Below, piece after piece: positions 12,488 to 24,363 of a DNA stretch of 64,000 nt (position 1 is its first letter; each line of letters begins with the position of its first letter). The DNA is from Ichthyophthirius multifiliis. Taxonomy: Eukaryota; Ciliophora; Oligohymenophorea; Hymenostomatida. Both the position numbers and the translations under genes were made by a program. The notes under the pieces are model-generated. The model had not been told where the DNA came from. It made no database searches and saw nothing but the letters and a program-made list of their open reading frames with translations. The stretch lies in NCBI RefSeq assembly GCF_000220395.1, contig NW_004085916.1, positions 1 through 64,000 on the forward strand. Reading direction: 5' to 3'.

Positions 12488-15400
12488 TACTCAAGTTTAT
12501 TAACATATCTATGTTATTTATGTAAATGATATATTTTGTATAATAAAAAATTATGGAAAACTTATCTTACACTTCTTGACCAATGCATGAATAATTTAAA
12601 AAACATATTAGTGAATATTATTTTGCATAAATATCTTTTTTATTAAACTTATTTTTATTTTTGTTATATATAATTTCACATTAATATTATTTATATAAAT
12701 ACTAGGGAATAAATTATAGCAATAATAAAGCATCCAAATAACTTTTGATAAAGAAATAAAGTTTTCTCCTTCAAGAATAAGTTTGATTCCTCTAAAAAAG
12801 AATTCATAATCAAAATTGATAGGAATATTTTTACCCAAAACCTTTAATTTCAAAAAACAAGCACTTAAAATATCAAATGTAAAAAACACATTCTAAGCAT
12901 CATAAATACTTTTTTTATTTAAAAAAATTATATAAATATATATATGTAAAATATATATATATATATATATACATATATATATACACTTATATATATTTAC
13001 TTAGTTTTATTATAAAGAATTCTTAAATAAATATTTATGTGATTTTCATTATGTAATAAAGCCAAAATAGTATCTTTTAATGTTTCCGAAAATTATTTAG
13101 TTTCCAACTATTGCATTCTAATAAGGAAACTTTTAACAAGAATTTCACATCCGGGTATTATTTCCCAAGGTATAAGATCTTTTTCATCGAATTATTTGTG
13201 TACATACCTACACCATTCTCCAAGGAAACTAAAATAGGCCACTCCTACTTTAGAAATTCTTTTTTACCAATTTTATTTTGTTAGTATTTATTATAACTAC
13301 TATTAATATTCAATATATTTTTAAAACTTCATTAAATAATCATTATAATTTTTTTCCCAAGAGAAAAAGTTTCCAATATAAAGACATTTTGTATTCAAAT
13401 GACTAAAGTTATTCAAATTAACCATCCATTAATCAATCAAGGTATTTTATTAATCTTGTAAACTAGCCTAAAGACATTCAATGAACTTTTCTTTGAAAGG
13501 CTTAATTCTAAAAAACGCCAAGGCACAAAAATTTTCCACGAATTGCCTTTCTTTTTCAGTAATACCTTTCTAATCTAATTTTTATAAAACCAAATCTAAA
13601 GTTTCAATCAAATAATTTTCATATTTTAAGCAAATTCTTATTTTTTTTAAAAGTGGTAGTTTTTCTTAATCTAATAAAATTTCTTTTAAATTATGAATTT
13701 ATTTTCCATATTTCTCCAATTCTTATTTATGACTTTATTAGAATCCCATATGACTTAAATCAAGCTCTTCCCTATTATTTATTAATATTAAAGATTCATA
13801 ATATAACTCTCTTAATGATTAATCTACTTAGTCTGCATATTCTAACAAATGTTTTGCCAAATCAATCAATATAAACTAGGCTCTTATTAATTCATCTTCG
13901 TTACTATATAGATTTTTTTAATACTTTTTTATTTGTTTTTTTTTTAAAAAAAAAAAACTAAAAAAATAATCTTTTTTACTGTTTATGAATGTATGTGTAA
14001 ATATTCTATTATTTTACTTAATATTTGCCTTATATCATCATTTATTTTTTATCTATCTCTAAATGTTAATGAAATATCATAAAGCTTAAATACAGAACCT
14101 TCTAAAGCCAATTTTTAATTAACAATATTTTTAAACTATTTAAAAAAATAAAATAAAAAACATATATACATGATTCAATATAAAAAAAATTAACTTCTCT
14201 AGGAATACAAGTCTTTTATGTAAAATTTTCTTTTTTTATATATAAAGATATTGCTTTTACAATACCTTCCTCAGTTCTTACACCTGCTACTAATTATTTC
14301 AAAAAAGGCTAATTAGTAACTATAAATTCTCCATTACAAGTACCTACTTATTAACCTTAATACCATAGTTTCATTTCTTACATATGAACTTCACTAATAA
14401 TGAATTAATCTCGTTCAATTTTCACTTCTACATCTTCAGAAAGAAATCTTATCATTGAAATATATTCACGACCAATTAATTAATATTCAACATAAATTTC
14501 CTTATTTTTTTATTTATTTTTACAAAAAACATAATTATAAATTAATTTTTTTACCTTCCCATTTTATTAGCTTTTTTATTTCTTACAATTAGGAATATGA
14601 TTAATTTAATCTTCTTTTTTTAATTTTTTGTTATTATATTTTTTAAATTAAAAAAATATTACTTTATTATTATCTTTTTTATAAATCATTCGCATCTTGA
14701 ATAACTTATTCGATTTCCGGATTTTTATGAGCCCAAAGAATAAACTAAAAAGTCGAAGAAGCGAATTCATCTGCATAAATTTCAAAAGAAACACTTGGAG
14801 TTTCTATATTTTGAAGATCAATAAATTCCCATTTCATATCTTTATGAGCCTAAAGTTACTCAAAAGTAGTATGTGAATGCATATGATTATGTAAATTATT
14901 TTGATTATATGGAATTTCAGTCTCACTTCTAGCAGCGGTTTTATCTTTTCTAATCATACTTTTGGTTTTATCATTTAAATTTAATTTATAGTCTTTAAAT
15001 TAGAAGGAATCTCCACTAGCAATATGTTTGAGACTTTTTTCAATCTTAATGGAATTATTTTCCTTTATTTTTTTACTTTCAGGATTAAAATTATGTATAA
15101 TTTTATTCTTTTCTTTCTTTTTTATTGGAAGTGATTTCGGAATAGTATTTTTTTTAGTATACTCAATAGTATTTTTTAATCCGAAATTTTCCTAGCAAGT
15201 TTCATCATATTAAGTACCTATATTATGTAAAATATCATGATTCTATTATAATGAAAATGCATATCTTGGATTTAAATAATTTTATGAATGTTCGCTTTCA
15301 AAATCTTGATTATAAGTCTTTTTTTTTTTTTTTTTTTTTAAACAACAAAAAAATATTTAACTTTTATTTTTATAGAAAAATTATATGCTTTTTCTTCTAA

Positions 15401-16232
15401 GTTTTCATCTAGTATGCAATGTATGGATTTACAAGAAATGTTTATTTTTAACATTTATGCCATTTTTATATCAAATGTAACTCTTCCATTTTCTTTTTTC
15501 TTTAATTCGTTTTAAAAAGTTTAGAAAAAATAAATGATTATATATTTTATTATTTTTATTAATTTATTGTATATAATAGAATTTTATTCGATTATAATAT
15601 TACAAAATTTATATTTTATATATAATTACTTCTTTAGTTTCTAAAAAAAAATCATTATGAACAGGTCCTGTACAAATATCATATAAAAGTACTTATACTT
15701 AAGAAATTATTTGATTTTAATCATCATAAATTATCTTTTATTATATATATATGTATTTTGTTTCAAATAATGTAAATCAAAAATAAATATGATATATATA
15801 AAAATAAATTAATTTTTAAATCACTAATTTAAAATGGCTATTTTTCAAGTCTTCAGCTTCGCAGTTATATACAAATTCTTCAGATATTTTCCACTATAAA
15901 TATTATAAAAAATAATGTCTTAATTTTTTATAATATGAATATACATGTGGATTATTATTATCCGTAATAAGCTTTGTCTTAAATTATTGTTATATACCAA
16001 ACATCATAATTAAATATGAAGATTTCTTTATTTAATATAAAAATAAAAATAGCAACATAAAAGAGATTATTACAACTGGCAAATTCTTAGCTTTTATATT
16101 TGATATTTTAACATTAAAATATAATCTATTTAAATTTTATTTATTGAATAATAGCTTTTCATGAGCTGTTTGGATAACGTTAGTAGTTTTTTCTACTTTC
16201 TTTGTTTTACCTTTGCTTGTACAAATTCCCAT
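11246..16232 (-). CDS. Large N-myristoylated-type C2-domain protein
   Basis: Protein of roughly 1,350 aa read through about eleven short introns, from ATG (complement of 16230-16232) to TGA (complement of 11246-11248). The N terminus M-G-I-C-T-S-K-G-K fits dual myristoylation (Gly2) and palmitoylation (Cys4). A C2 domain follows within the first ~200 residues: LYFNVKISNIKAKNLP, FKTKLITDNNNP, FKLIIYDDQNQIISQVQVLL and a last strand VTFDIKMAQMLKINISC. Next come a Lys/Asn-rich linker and a well-conserved-looking globular block, including EIYVEYQLIGREYISMIRF and FGWAHK/FILWAHKNPEIEQVI. A large helical region follows (VAYFSFLGEWCRYVH, DLIPWEIIPGC, GENFISLSKVIWMLYYCYN), somewhat like fungal DUF1765 proteins, but that match is only an impression. 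The C-terminal third is Q/E/K-rich with coiled coil and closes on SFGCGDDW. Best guess: a membrane-tethered scaffold. The function is unknown. Confidence 0.75.
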
Positions 16233-16685
16233 TTTTATAATATTTAACTTATTTTAATCTATTTTTGTTGTAATTTAATTTTTTAATTACTTATTAATAG
16301 TTATATAGCAAAAATTCGATTATTTTATATATAAAAACATTTAAATTTACTTTTATAAATTTTCGGAAAGCTTAAGATAATAGTTTTATTGAATATTTGA
16401 TTATTTTTTTATAAAAAAAAGTAAATTTTTATTGATATATAATGTGTTAATATTAATTAATTGTTAATTTTAAATTAATTTTAAAAATAATTCAAAAAAT
16501 ATACTATAAAGTTATTTTTTTGTTATAAAAAATGATTATTTTTATAATATTTTTTTTTTTTTTAAATAATTTAAAAAAATATTTTTTTTTTTTTTTTTCA
16601 AAAAATAAATAAATTTATAAAAAAATATTATATAATAATAATTTTTTTTCTAATATATTTATAATAATTTATATTCCAAATTAAT
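16233..16685. other. Spacer with long poly-A/T runs
   Basis: No coding frame was seen. It contains A and T homopolymers of ten or more (about 16550-16600). It is the probable promoter of the C2-domain gene, which starts at 16232 on the minus strand. Confidence 0.55.
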
Positions 16686-17686
16686 TCATTAAATCTATTT
16701 TAAAGCAAGTTTTTTAGTTTTTTATTATGATTACATAAGTGTTTCTTAAATTTTTTGATTTAAAATAATTAATCTTTGGTTAACAGCCGAATTTCCAGAG
16801 GATACTTTTTAATTATCAGTTCCATTTTTTTTTATATCAGAGGAATTTTTTCCATTCTCATAAACATTTTTTTCTTTGAATCCTTAAAAATTCTCAATCC
16901 CTTTCTAAAAATTATTTCTATCTATAAATTATTCCGCATTATCTTTAACTTATTTTTAGTTTTTAAATTATCCGTTTCTATTTTTTCCATTCAATTCCAT
17001 AAATTATTAATCTTAATTAGTTCCAACTATAATTTCATGTAAATTAGTTAAATCAGTACTAGGATGTAATTAAGTAGGCTCTGTTTAATAAGGAGGAAAT
17101 TATTAACAAAGAGGTTCATTTTTTACAACAAATTATATTTGTCCCCAATCCAATCTATTCTTGGGGTCAATTTCTAACATTGCTCTAATTAAATTGCAAA
17201 TATTTGTACTATATTTATTATTTAATTAATTTATAAGATTATTCAAATTTTCTATTTTTAATTTCCCATATTAATAGCATTATGCTTATACATTAACTAA
17301 ATTTGCACACTCTAATAATGTTATACCGAAATTCCAAACATCAAGCTTATATTTATTTTAATAAGTAGACATTTCTATACATTCAGGCGGCAAAATACCA
17401 TTATCAAATACAAAGTTTTGATTTTTTTGGATATACATGTAATATTTGTCACTATTTATTAATTAATTATCATATATTCTATATAATAAATATTCATCGT
17501 CAAAATAAATATTGTATTTGGTTAAATCGCCATGATGTACATTGTTTTCCATTAAAAATTTTATTCCAGAACTTATTTCTTTTATTAATGCCCATAATTC
17601 TATTTCAGGAAATGAATAATCATTTTAAATTCTTTTTTAAAGAAACTTTTTATTCATTTTTTTTTATATATATATAAATATATATT

Positions 17687-17717
<31 letters not shown>

Positions 17718-18036
17718 CTGAATCTAAAGATGGGAAATTGTATTCAAAAAAAACTTTCTAAAATTATTATTTAGTTATATTAATATTAGTATTTGCTTTT
17801 TTTATATAATAGAACAAGTTTGGATGGTTAAAATTTAATCTCTTATTTATATTTTAAATTAAATATACAGGCAAAAGCTTACAAGCTACATATTTTACAT
17901 AAGGATGTAACCTATGTAGTTATACTTCATTTAATGAGGAATCATTTATGCTTTCTACAAATTTTACTTCCACATATTTTTCTATTATTTAATTTTTTTA
18001 ATGTATCGCAGGCGCTTATCCTTAAACTTCTTACAT
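16686..18036 (-). CDS. Divergent kinase-fold protein (probable pseudokinase)
   Basis: About 425 aa. ATG is the complement of 18034-18036 (M-Q-E-V-Q-G-Q-A); TGA is the complement of 16686-16688. One intron at 17646-17718 is T-rich on the plus strand and in frame. The kinase fold is recognisable but worn. There is no Gly-rich loop; the beta-3 Lys may be the one in YVACKLLP. The catalytic loop reads HHGDLTKYNIYF (HRD to HGD, the following Lys replaced by Thr, Asn kept). The DFG site reads YDNQ. The APE site is LPPEC. DVWNFGITLLECANL is a clear F helix, and MLEIDPKNRLDWGQI is the usual end of a kinase C-lobe. After the domain comes a 150-residue Asn/Lys/Gln-rich tail. Loss of the glycine loop, DFG and catalytic Lys suggests a scaffold or allosteric role. 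Residual activity cannot be excluded because HxD and N are kept. Confidence 0.75.
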
Positions 18037-18174
18037 TTTATATTTAAAATATTTTACAAAAAAAGATAATAATAAAATTAAATATATATATTTTTATATA
18101 GATTAAAAATTTAATTATAAAATAATTTAAATTTATAAATGTCTTCAAATATTTTTAATAATTTTATAGCATTT

Positions 18175-18211
<37 letters not shown>

Positions 18212-18398
18212 CTTATTTTTAAAATAAATTTGCTATTAAATATTTAAATAATAACTATATTTTATAATTTTTTAATAATATAAATTCTCTTTAAATAATT
18301 TTAAAAGCATTATCTTTAAATTTTTTAAATAACTTTATTATTTAATTTATTACATTAAATACTAAAATAAAACAAAAATAAAAAAAATTTATATAAAA
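18037..18398. other. Spacer with TA microsatellite
   Basis: No gene was seen. It has a (TA)n tract at about 18179-18210. It lies between the start of the kinase-like gene and the end of the membrane-protein gene, both on the minus strand. Confidence 0.6.
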
Positions 18399-20414
18399 TC
18401 ATTTTTATTATTTATATATAGTATAATATTTTTTATCTTTTTTAAGTTTTAAAACCAATCTACTTTTTTTAATATACAAATTAAAGCAAAATCCTGAAAT
18501 TAATAAAAAAATAAAAAATATACAAATTAAAACCGTAACAATAACATTAATATTATTAGAGTCAATAAAACTTTCTTTTGTTTAGAATTATAAATTCATA
18601 CTAATCTCGCACATATTTAAAAATTTATTTAAATCATTAGAGACTTCTTGGTTTTCTTTTTTATCACAATATTTACTTCTTGCAATAACCTTATACTTTT
18701 AATTTACAATTTAATCAGAAGTACAAATAATCTATAAAAAAATAAAATATATAAATATGTTTAAAATAGTCATTTTTATTTTTTTATTTATTTTTTTAAA
18801 AAAAACTTTTGTTTCAATATTTTTTAAAGAAAACAAATAGAAATATTTTCTGCCCAAAACAAAAATATGAGTATCATTATTAATTAAATTAATAAACTTA
18901 ATTTAAAAATCGCCTACAATTTCAAAATTATTTCCAATATAATTTTTATTTCCTTATAAATATTAACTATAAACTCCTAAATAAAAAACTTATTATATAT
19001 CATCACTAATCCATATTCCAATATTGCTTTATTTATCTAGTTTTACAGACTAAAAATTTAATTCATTATCTTCATATCTAAATATATAAATAATTATTTA
19101 TTTTTTTTAAAACAATAGTTTACCTATTTATAATATATTAATTTTAATCAAAAAATATTTCGATTCCAAAATTATAAGTTTATGTAGATATTACAGCTGC
19201 TAAATAAAAGTTGCAAGCATCAAAATTTTTTATTTAATTAATTTCAATAAAATATTTATAAGTTAATTGCTCGTTTTATAAATGTAAAACATGAATTCCA
19301 ACATTTTTTTCTTATAAAAGTAATAAAAAAATGTTTCCTTATTAAACTACAACCCCACCTACTATATTAAAATCATATTTTGCAAATTATGTTTAACTAT
19401 CTTTTTTATAATTTTATTTTAAAACTAAATTGCCATAATTATCTAACTTATAAATATCGATGCCTTATATACCAGAGAATACATATATTTATTAATCATT
19501 ATATTTATAAACCTTTATTAGATTTTAATTTATAAATTAATCAGATTAATAAAAAAAAATATAAACATTAAAAATTTAATTTCTTTGCTAAAAATCTGTC
19601 TATATAATTAAATCAGTAATATCTTCTATTGATTTATCGCCATTAAATTTCAAAGCTCCGTCTTTGCAAATAATGTATCCATTATTAGAATTTTAGAAAG
19701 TAAAAATTGTTCCTAAACTAAAATTTAAATTTGATTACCAAAAAATATTTATGATTTATTAAAAATTATCTTTCATTTTTTGTTAAATCTTAATATATAA
19801 AATTTCATTATTTTCATTTATTTAATAACTTAACTAAAAAAATATATTAATAGAAATATAAATATATAAAAAAATATATTATATTATATATATATATATT
19901 TATATATATTTATATATATAATATTTTTATACTGTATATATTTCGTATGTATTTGTCACTAAAAACATTTTTTAATATTTCTCAAAATTTATTAAATCGT
20001 TAAATTTTTCATTTTTTTATGTATTTTGACTAAATTAAGTTGTTAATTTTAGTCTTTAATTTATTTACATCTCCTGTTAAATAGGTATACATCCATTTAT
20101 ATCTTTATATATTTAATTCTATTTAATCATTATTTTCATCTATTTTTCTATTTTTTTCCTAATCCTATTTATTATTTTTTATTTATTATTATTTTTAAAT
20201 TTATTACATTTTTATGGTATTCAATTAAACTTATAGAATAAATGTTATATTCTTCTTAATTAAAATTATATGTGTATATTTCCTTTGGGTATATTTTTAC
20301 GTTTTAATCTTATAACTATTTTTTTTAAGATTTAATTTTTATTGTTTTTTCAAGTTAATTAGTAAATATTATATATAAAATGATAAATAATATAAATATT
20401 ATAGAAAAAGCCAT
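18399..20414 (-). CDS. Type I membrane protein with beta-rich ectodomain
   Basis: Unrecognised. ATG (complement of 20412-20414) opens a signal peptide, AFSIIFILFIILYIIFT. The ectodomain shows repeated short beta-strand blocks with hydrophobic/aromatic and Gly/Asn turns: IYVFSGIQGIDIYKLDNYG, VVVQQGNIFLLLQEKNVGIH, THIFVLGRKYFYLFSL, WISDDIQQVFYLGVYS. This pattern suggests a beta-propeller. A single transmembrane helix (INVIVTVLICIFFIFLLISG) follows near the C terminus, then a basic cytoplasmic tail ending at TGA (complement of 18399-18401). Introns lie near 18730-18840, 19080-19140 and 19850-19960. A one-base slip sits in an A run near 20150 and another near 20005. Ciliates have many such surface or secretory receptors. 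No specific function can be given. Confidence 0.6.
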
Positions 20415-20748
20415 TTATTTTAACTAAATCTAATTAAATAAAAATTAATATAATATTTCTAATATATTTTAATATATTTTGATATTTTTTTTAATATATT
20501 AATAAAATAGTTTTTAAAATTTTTTAATAGTAAAGTTTACAAGCTTTTGTTATTTTATTTATATTTCAATCAAAACAAACTTTTTTTTATATATATTTCA
20601 TTAGTATTTTTATTCTTACTTAATATGAAATGATTTTTATTTTAATTCACAAAACAAAAAATTAAAGTGTTTATAATTGAATATATATTTTTTTTTGTAA
20701 TTAATTATTTTAGATATTTTACTTTATCAATTTTTTTTTTTAAAAATA
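20415..20748. promoter_or_regulatory. Divergent intergenic promoter region
   Basis: A 334-nt gap between two genes transcribed away from each other (membrane protein on the minus strand, HPS5-like on the plus strand). It must contain both promoters. No specific element is distinguishable in the AT-rich DNA. Confidence 0.4.
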
Positions 20749-22688
20749 ATGATATAAGAATATGAATAAACAGACTCAGATGAAATTTTATATTTCGAAA
20801 AACAAATAATCAATTTTTAAAATATTCAAGTTTAACAAATATTAGTAGGTTATTATTATTTCGTTATAGTATCATTTAGTGGTTCATTTTACATAAAAAG
20901 AAAAAATTTTGAAAGTAAGTAATAAAAATTAAAAGATTTACTATTTTTAGATTTTGAGCACAAAATAGAGCTTCCATTCTGCAAAACATAAATATTAAAT
21001 GAAACTTTATAAAAAATAACTTTATTAATATGTGGTAAAAAGGCCGAAATAACATAATTAAATATAATATTGGATTAAAATAAAATAATAGATAATTATT
21101 AATAAATAATAAGTCAATAATGCAATTTTATTTAGAATTTAAAAAATGCAAAGTTGATTTATAATAATTAAAAATTATTATTAATTTCTTAATTTTAAAT
21201 ATATTTACAAAATATCCATAAATAAAAAAATATTGAATTAATATTTGAAAGTGAAGATGAAATTGATTAAATAGATTATGATAATTAAAACATGATTGCA
21301 ATTTCTACTTTAAAAAAATATTTTGTTTTTAATTTATTAGAAAGATAATTAATTAAACTTGGATAAAAAGATAAAAATGCATTTCTTGGAATCACATTTT
21401 TCCCTTAAAATTAATGTAATTATTTATTTATATATATATATTAATAAGAATTTTATATATAAAAAGCTGAATATGCATTGGCTGCTCGACCAAACGGTTA
21501 TATGTGGAAAGTAGATGTTTAAACAGGAAATGTATTAAAAACTTATTAATTTAGGGATGAAAATAATTAAACTTTAAATTTTTCAAGACTTTTTTCGTTC
21601 GATAAATATATATTATCATCAATTGGTTAGAGTTTATTAATAATAGATATGGATAATAAGTCTTTAATGGTAAAAAACATATAAAATAGTTAATAAATTT
21701 AACTTTTACATGATCATTACAGTGAAGAAAAAATATTTTATATCTATTATATCGAAAATAATAAATATTTGATTCTTGAAAAATGTTCTATATAAAACAT
21801 TTAAAAAAGCTTTAATTAAAGTTTAGATTTAAATTATATTGAATAGTGTATTGATTTGTTCGAAAAACATGAAAATATTTAAAATTTACCAAATGTTAAA
21901 CTTATTCTTTAAAAATTAAATTAAAATACGACAAACAAAATAAAAATATCAGAAAATTTTAATGATATGGTTAAAAAAGTAAAAAAAATTAATTTTTTTG
22001 TTTTAAATGTTTCAAATTTTAGATTGAAAACGATTATTTTAAATGGGAAGTTGAATGTTAATTATAAGAAAATAATATTCCTCTAAAATAAAATAATAGA
22101 GGAAAAGAAAAAATTAATAAAACAATATTATCATTAGAAAAATAAGAAAAATAAATATTAGTTTAAGAAATAAATTTAAAAAAATCATTATAAAATTTTA
22201 ATTATAAATAATAAGATATTTAAAATTAAGAAGAACTTTTGAATATATTAAAGAAAAGAAATATTAATAAAATAAATATATATAATTAGATTATAAAAAA
22301 AATTATTAATAGAAATTAAAAACTTATGATAAAGCAAAAATTTATATATATTTTAAAATAAAAATATAATATACAAATTCCTCCCTAATAAAAATAATTG
22401 TAGAGTATTTTAATAAACTTAAATTTAAATATTTTAAATGATTTTCTATTGGAACACAAAGATATGATTTGCATCAATTATATTTAAAAACAGATTAGTT
22501 TAGTATTATAGTAAAATATAAAACATTCATTATAAAATGATATAGATCTAATAAATTATTATAATAAATTCTTTATTATATAAATTTTATAATATTATTT
22601 AGGAGAAATTAATATAGATGAATGTATTTATAATAAAAATATAAATGATATTATTATTTAATTTAATTTTTTATTTATTGAAAATTGA
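20749..22688 (+). CDS. HPS5-like beta-propeller protein
   Basis: About 600 aa. ATG is at 20749 (M-I-Q-E-Y-E-Q-T-D-S) and TGA at 22686-22688. Introns: about 20914-20949 (36 nt, GTAAGT...TTTAG), about 21416-21465 and about 21972-22024. The N-terminal half is a WD-type propeller with weak repeats: LVGYYYFVIVSFSGSFYI, QKITLLICGKKAEITQL and AISTLKKYFVFNL. The telling segment is EYALAARPNGYMWKVDVQTG followed by NVLKTYQF. HPS5 proteins (a BLOC-2 subunit for lysosome-related organelles) carry an AARPGxRxWE...GxVxxTHQF block at the same point of the propeller. The C-terminal half is helical and Q/N/K-rich, and far shorter than in animal HPS5 (over 1,100 aa). A role in endosome-to-mucocyst or other secretory-granule traffic would fit known ciliate biology. 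Other propeller proteins such as Vps subunits are an alternative. Confidence 0.6.
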
Positions 22689-22993
22689 AATTTTTTTAAT
22701 AAAAAAAAAACCATTAAATTATAATTATAATTATATTTCTAATTAAAAAACAAAACAAAAAATTAATATAAATATAATATTAAAAATCTTCTTTAAAAAT
22801 ACTATATTAAATTTTTTTATAAGTTTTCTTTTTTTAATTTATTTTACATAATTTCTAAAATAAAAGAAATATAAGATTATAGAAAATATTAATATATAAT
22901 ATTTATTTATTTTAAAAAAAATATCTTTATAAGTGTTTAACATAAATGCAATATTTAAATATAATATTTAATTTTTATTTAATATTAAATAAA
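22689..22993. other. AT-rich tail-to-tail spacer
   Basis: A 305-nt gap between two convergent genes (HPS5-like on the plus strand, beta-adaptin on the minus strand). No gene or clear terminator signal was seen in it. Confidence 0.5.
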
Positions 22994-24316
22994 TCATCTT
23001 GTTAATATAAAGTTAAAAACTTATAAAATTAAAGGAAGTAGATTTTACATTTTAGATTTACATATAACTTTACAACTTCCGTCTTGAATTGGTTAAACTT
23101 CTCCACAAAATTCATGATCACCAATAATTTTACACGAAAAGAAGTAAGATTCTAAAAAATGAACATATAAATATAATAAAAAAAATATAAAAAACTTACA
23201 CATTTAATTATTTAAAGGAGGCCTCGTAGCTACATAAAAAATATTATTATTTTTAAAATATTTTTTTATTTCAGGTTCATTCAGATATTTTTTATTAAAG
23301 TTATTTTTAATTTCAATTTATCCTTCTTAATTAGACGACCAAAATTTTTTAAAAACGTCTTTTTACATTTCTCCATCTTTAACCTTAATTTTATTTTTAT
23401 TTATTTATTAAATTTTATTTTATAAAACAATAAAAAGTAGAAAAAAACCATAAATATATGAAGTAAGCAAGGTATTTAAAACATAAAAACATCATGAGAG
23501 CATTTTAATCCGAAAATAAACATTAAAGGAGGTTAAGGTATATTAATATCTTTTTAAACATTATATTAAAGTTGAACTTTAACCACTATATTACTTTAAG
23601 ATTATAAACTAATTAGAGGAAATGAATCTTAAGGTTTTAAACCAAAATAATTTTATTTAATTTATAATAAAAAGTTATTTATAACGTGTTAAGTCTAATT
23701 AAAAATTTACATATTTATATATATATCATCATTTTCTCTGCTAAAATTAGCTAATATTCTTAAACCGGATTAACCAGATGTTCCTTTTTGATCAAATTTT
23801 AAAACTTCCTATATAAATTGTTTGATTATTTAATTATTTTTTTTTAAAAAAATTATTACTTCTGTAGGAATTTCTGTAAATATTTAAGAAAAAGTTTCAT
23901 TTTTTATAATAGGATCGCCAAACATATCAAACTCTTAATTAAATTAAGGTTATGCTTAAGTAATTTATTATATATTTTAATTATCAACATTATCTATAAT
24001 TTATGTTTATTATTATTAAGGTAATATATATTCTTCTTTTTAATACATATCATAATGATTATTAAGTTCTTAGTTTTTATTCTATTATAATTAATCAGAT
24101 TAAGAAACTATATGTTCTTCATTATCATATAAATCAAAAATATTTTTAGATTCTAAATTATTTTTCTATTATTATTATTATTATTATTATTATTCATCTA
24201 AATCAAGTAAATCATCTTATTAATATATTAAATTATTTTAATATTATTTATCATTTTACTATATATTAATATCATCGACATCACCAAGTAAATCGATATT
24301 TTAATTTTAATCTTAC

Positions 24317-24363
<47 letters not shown>

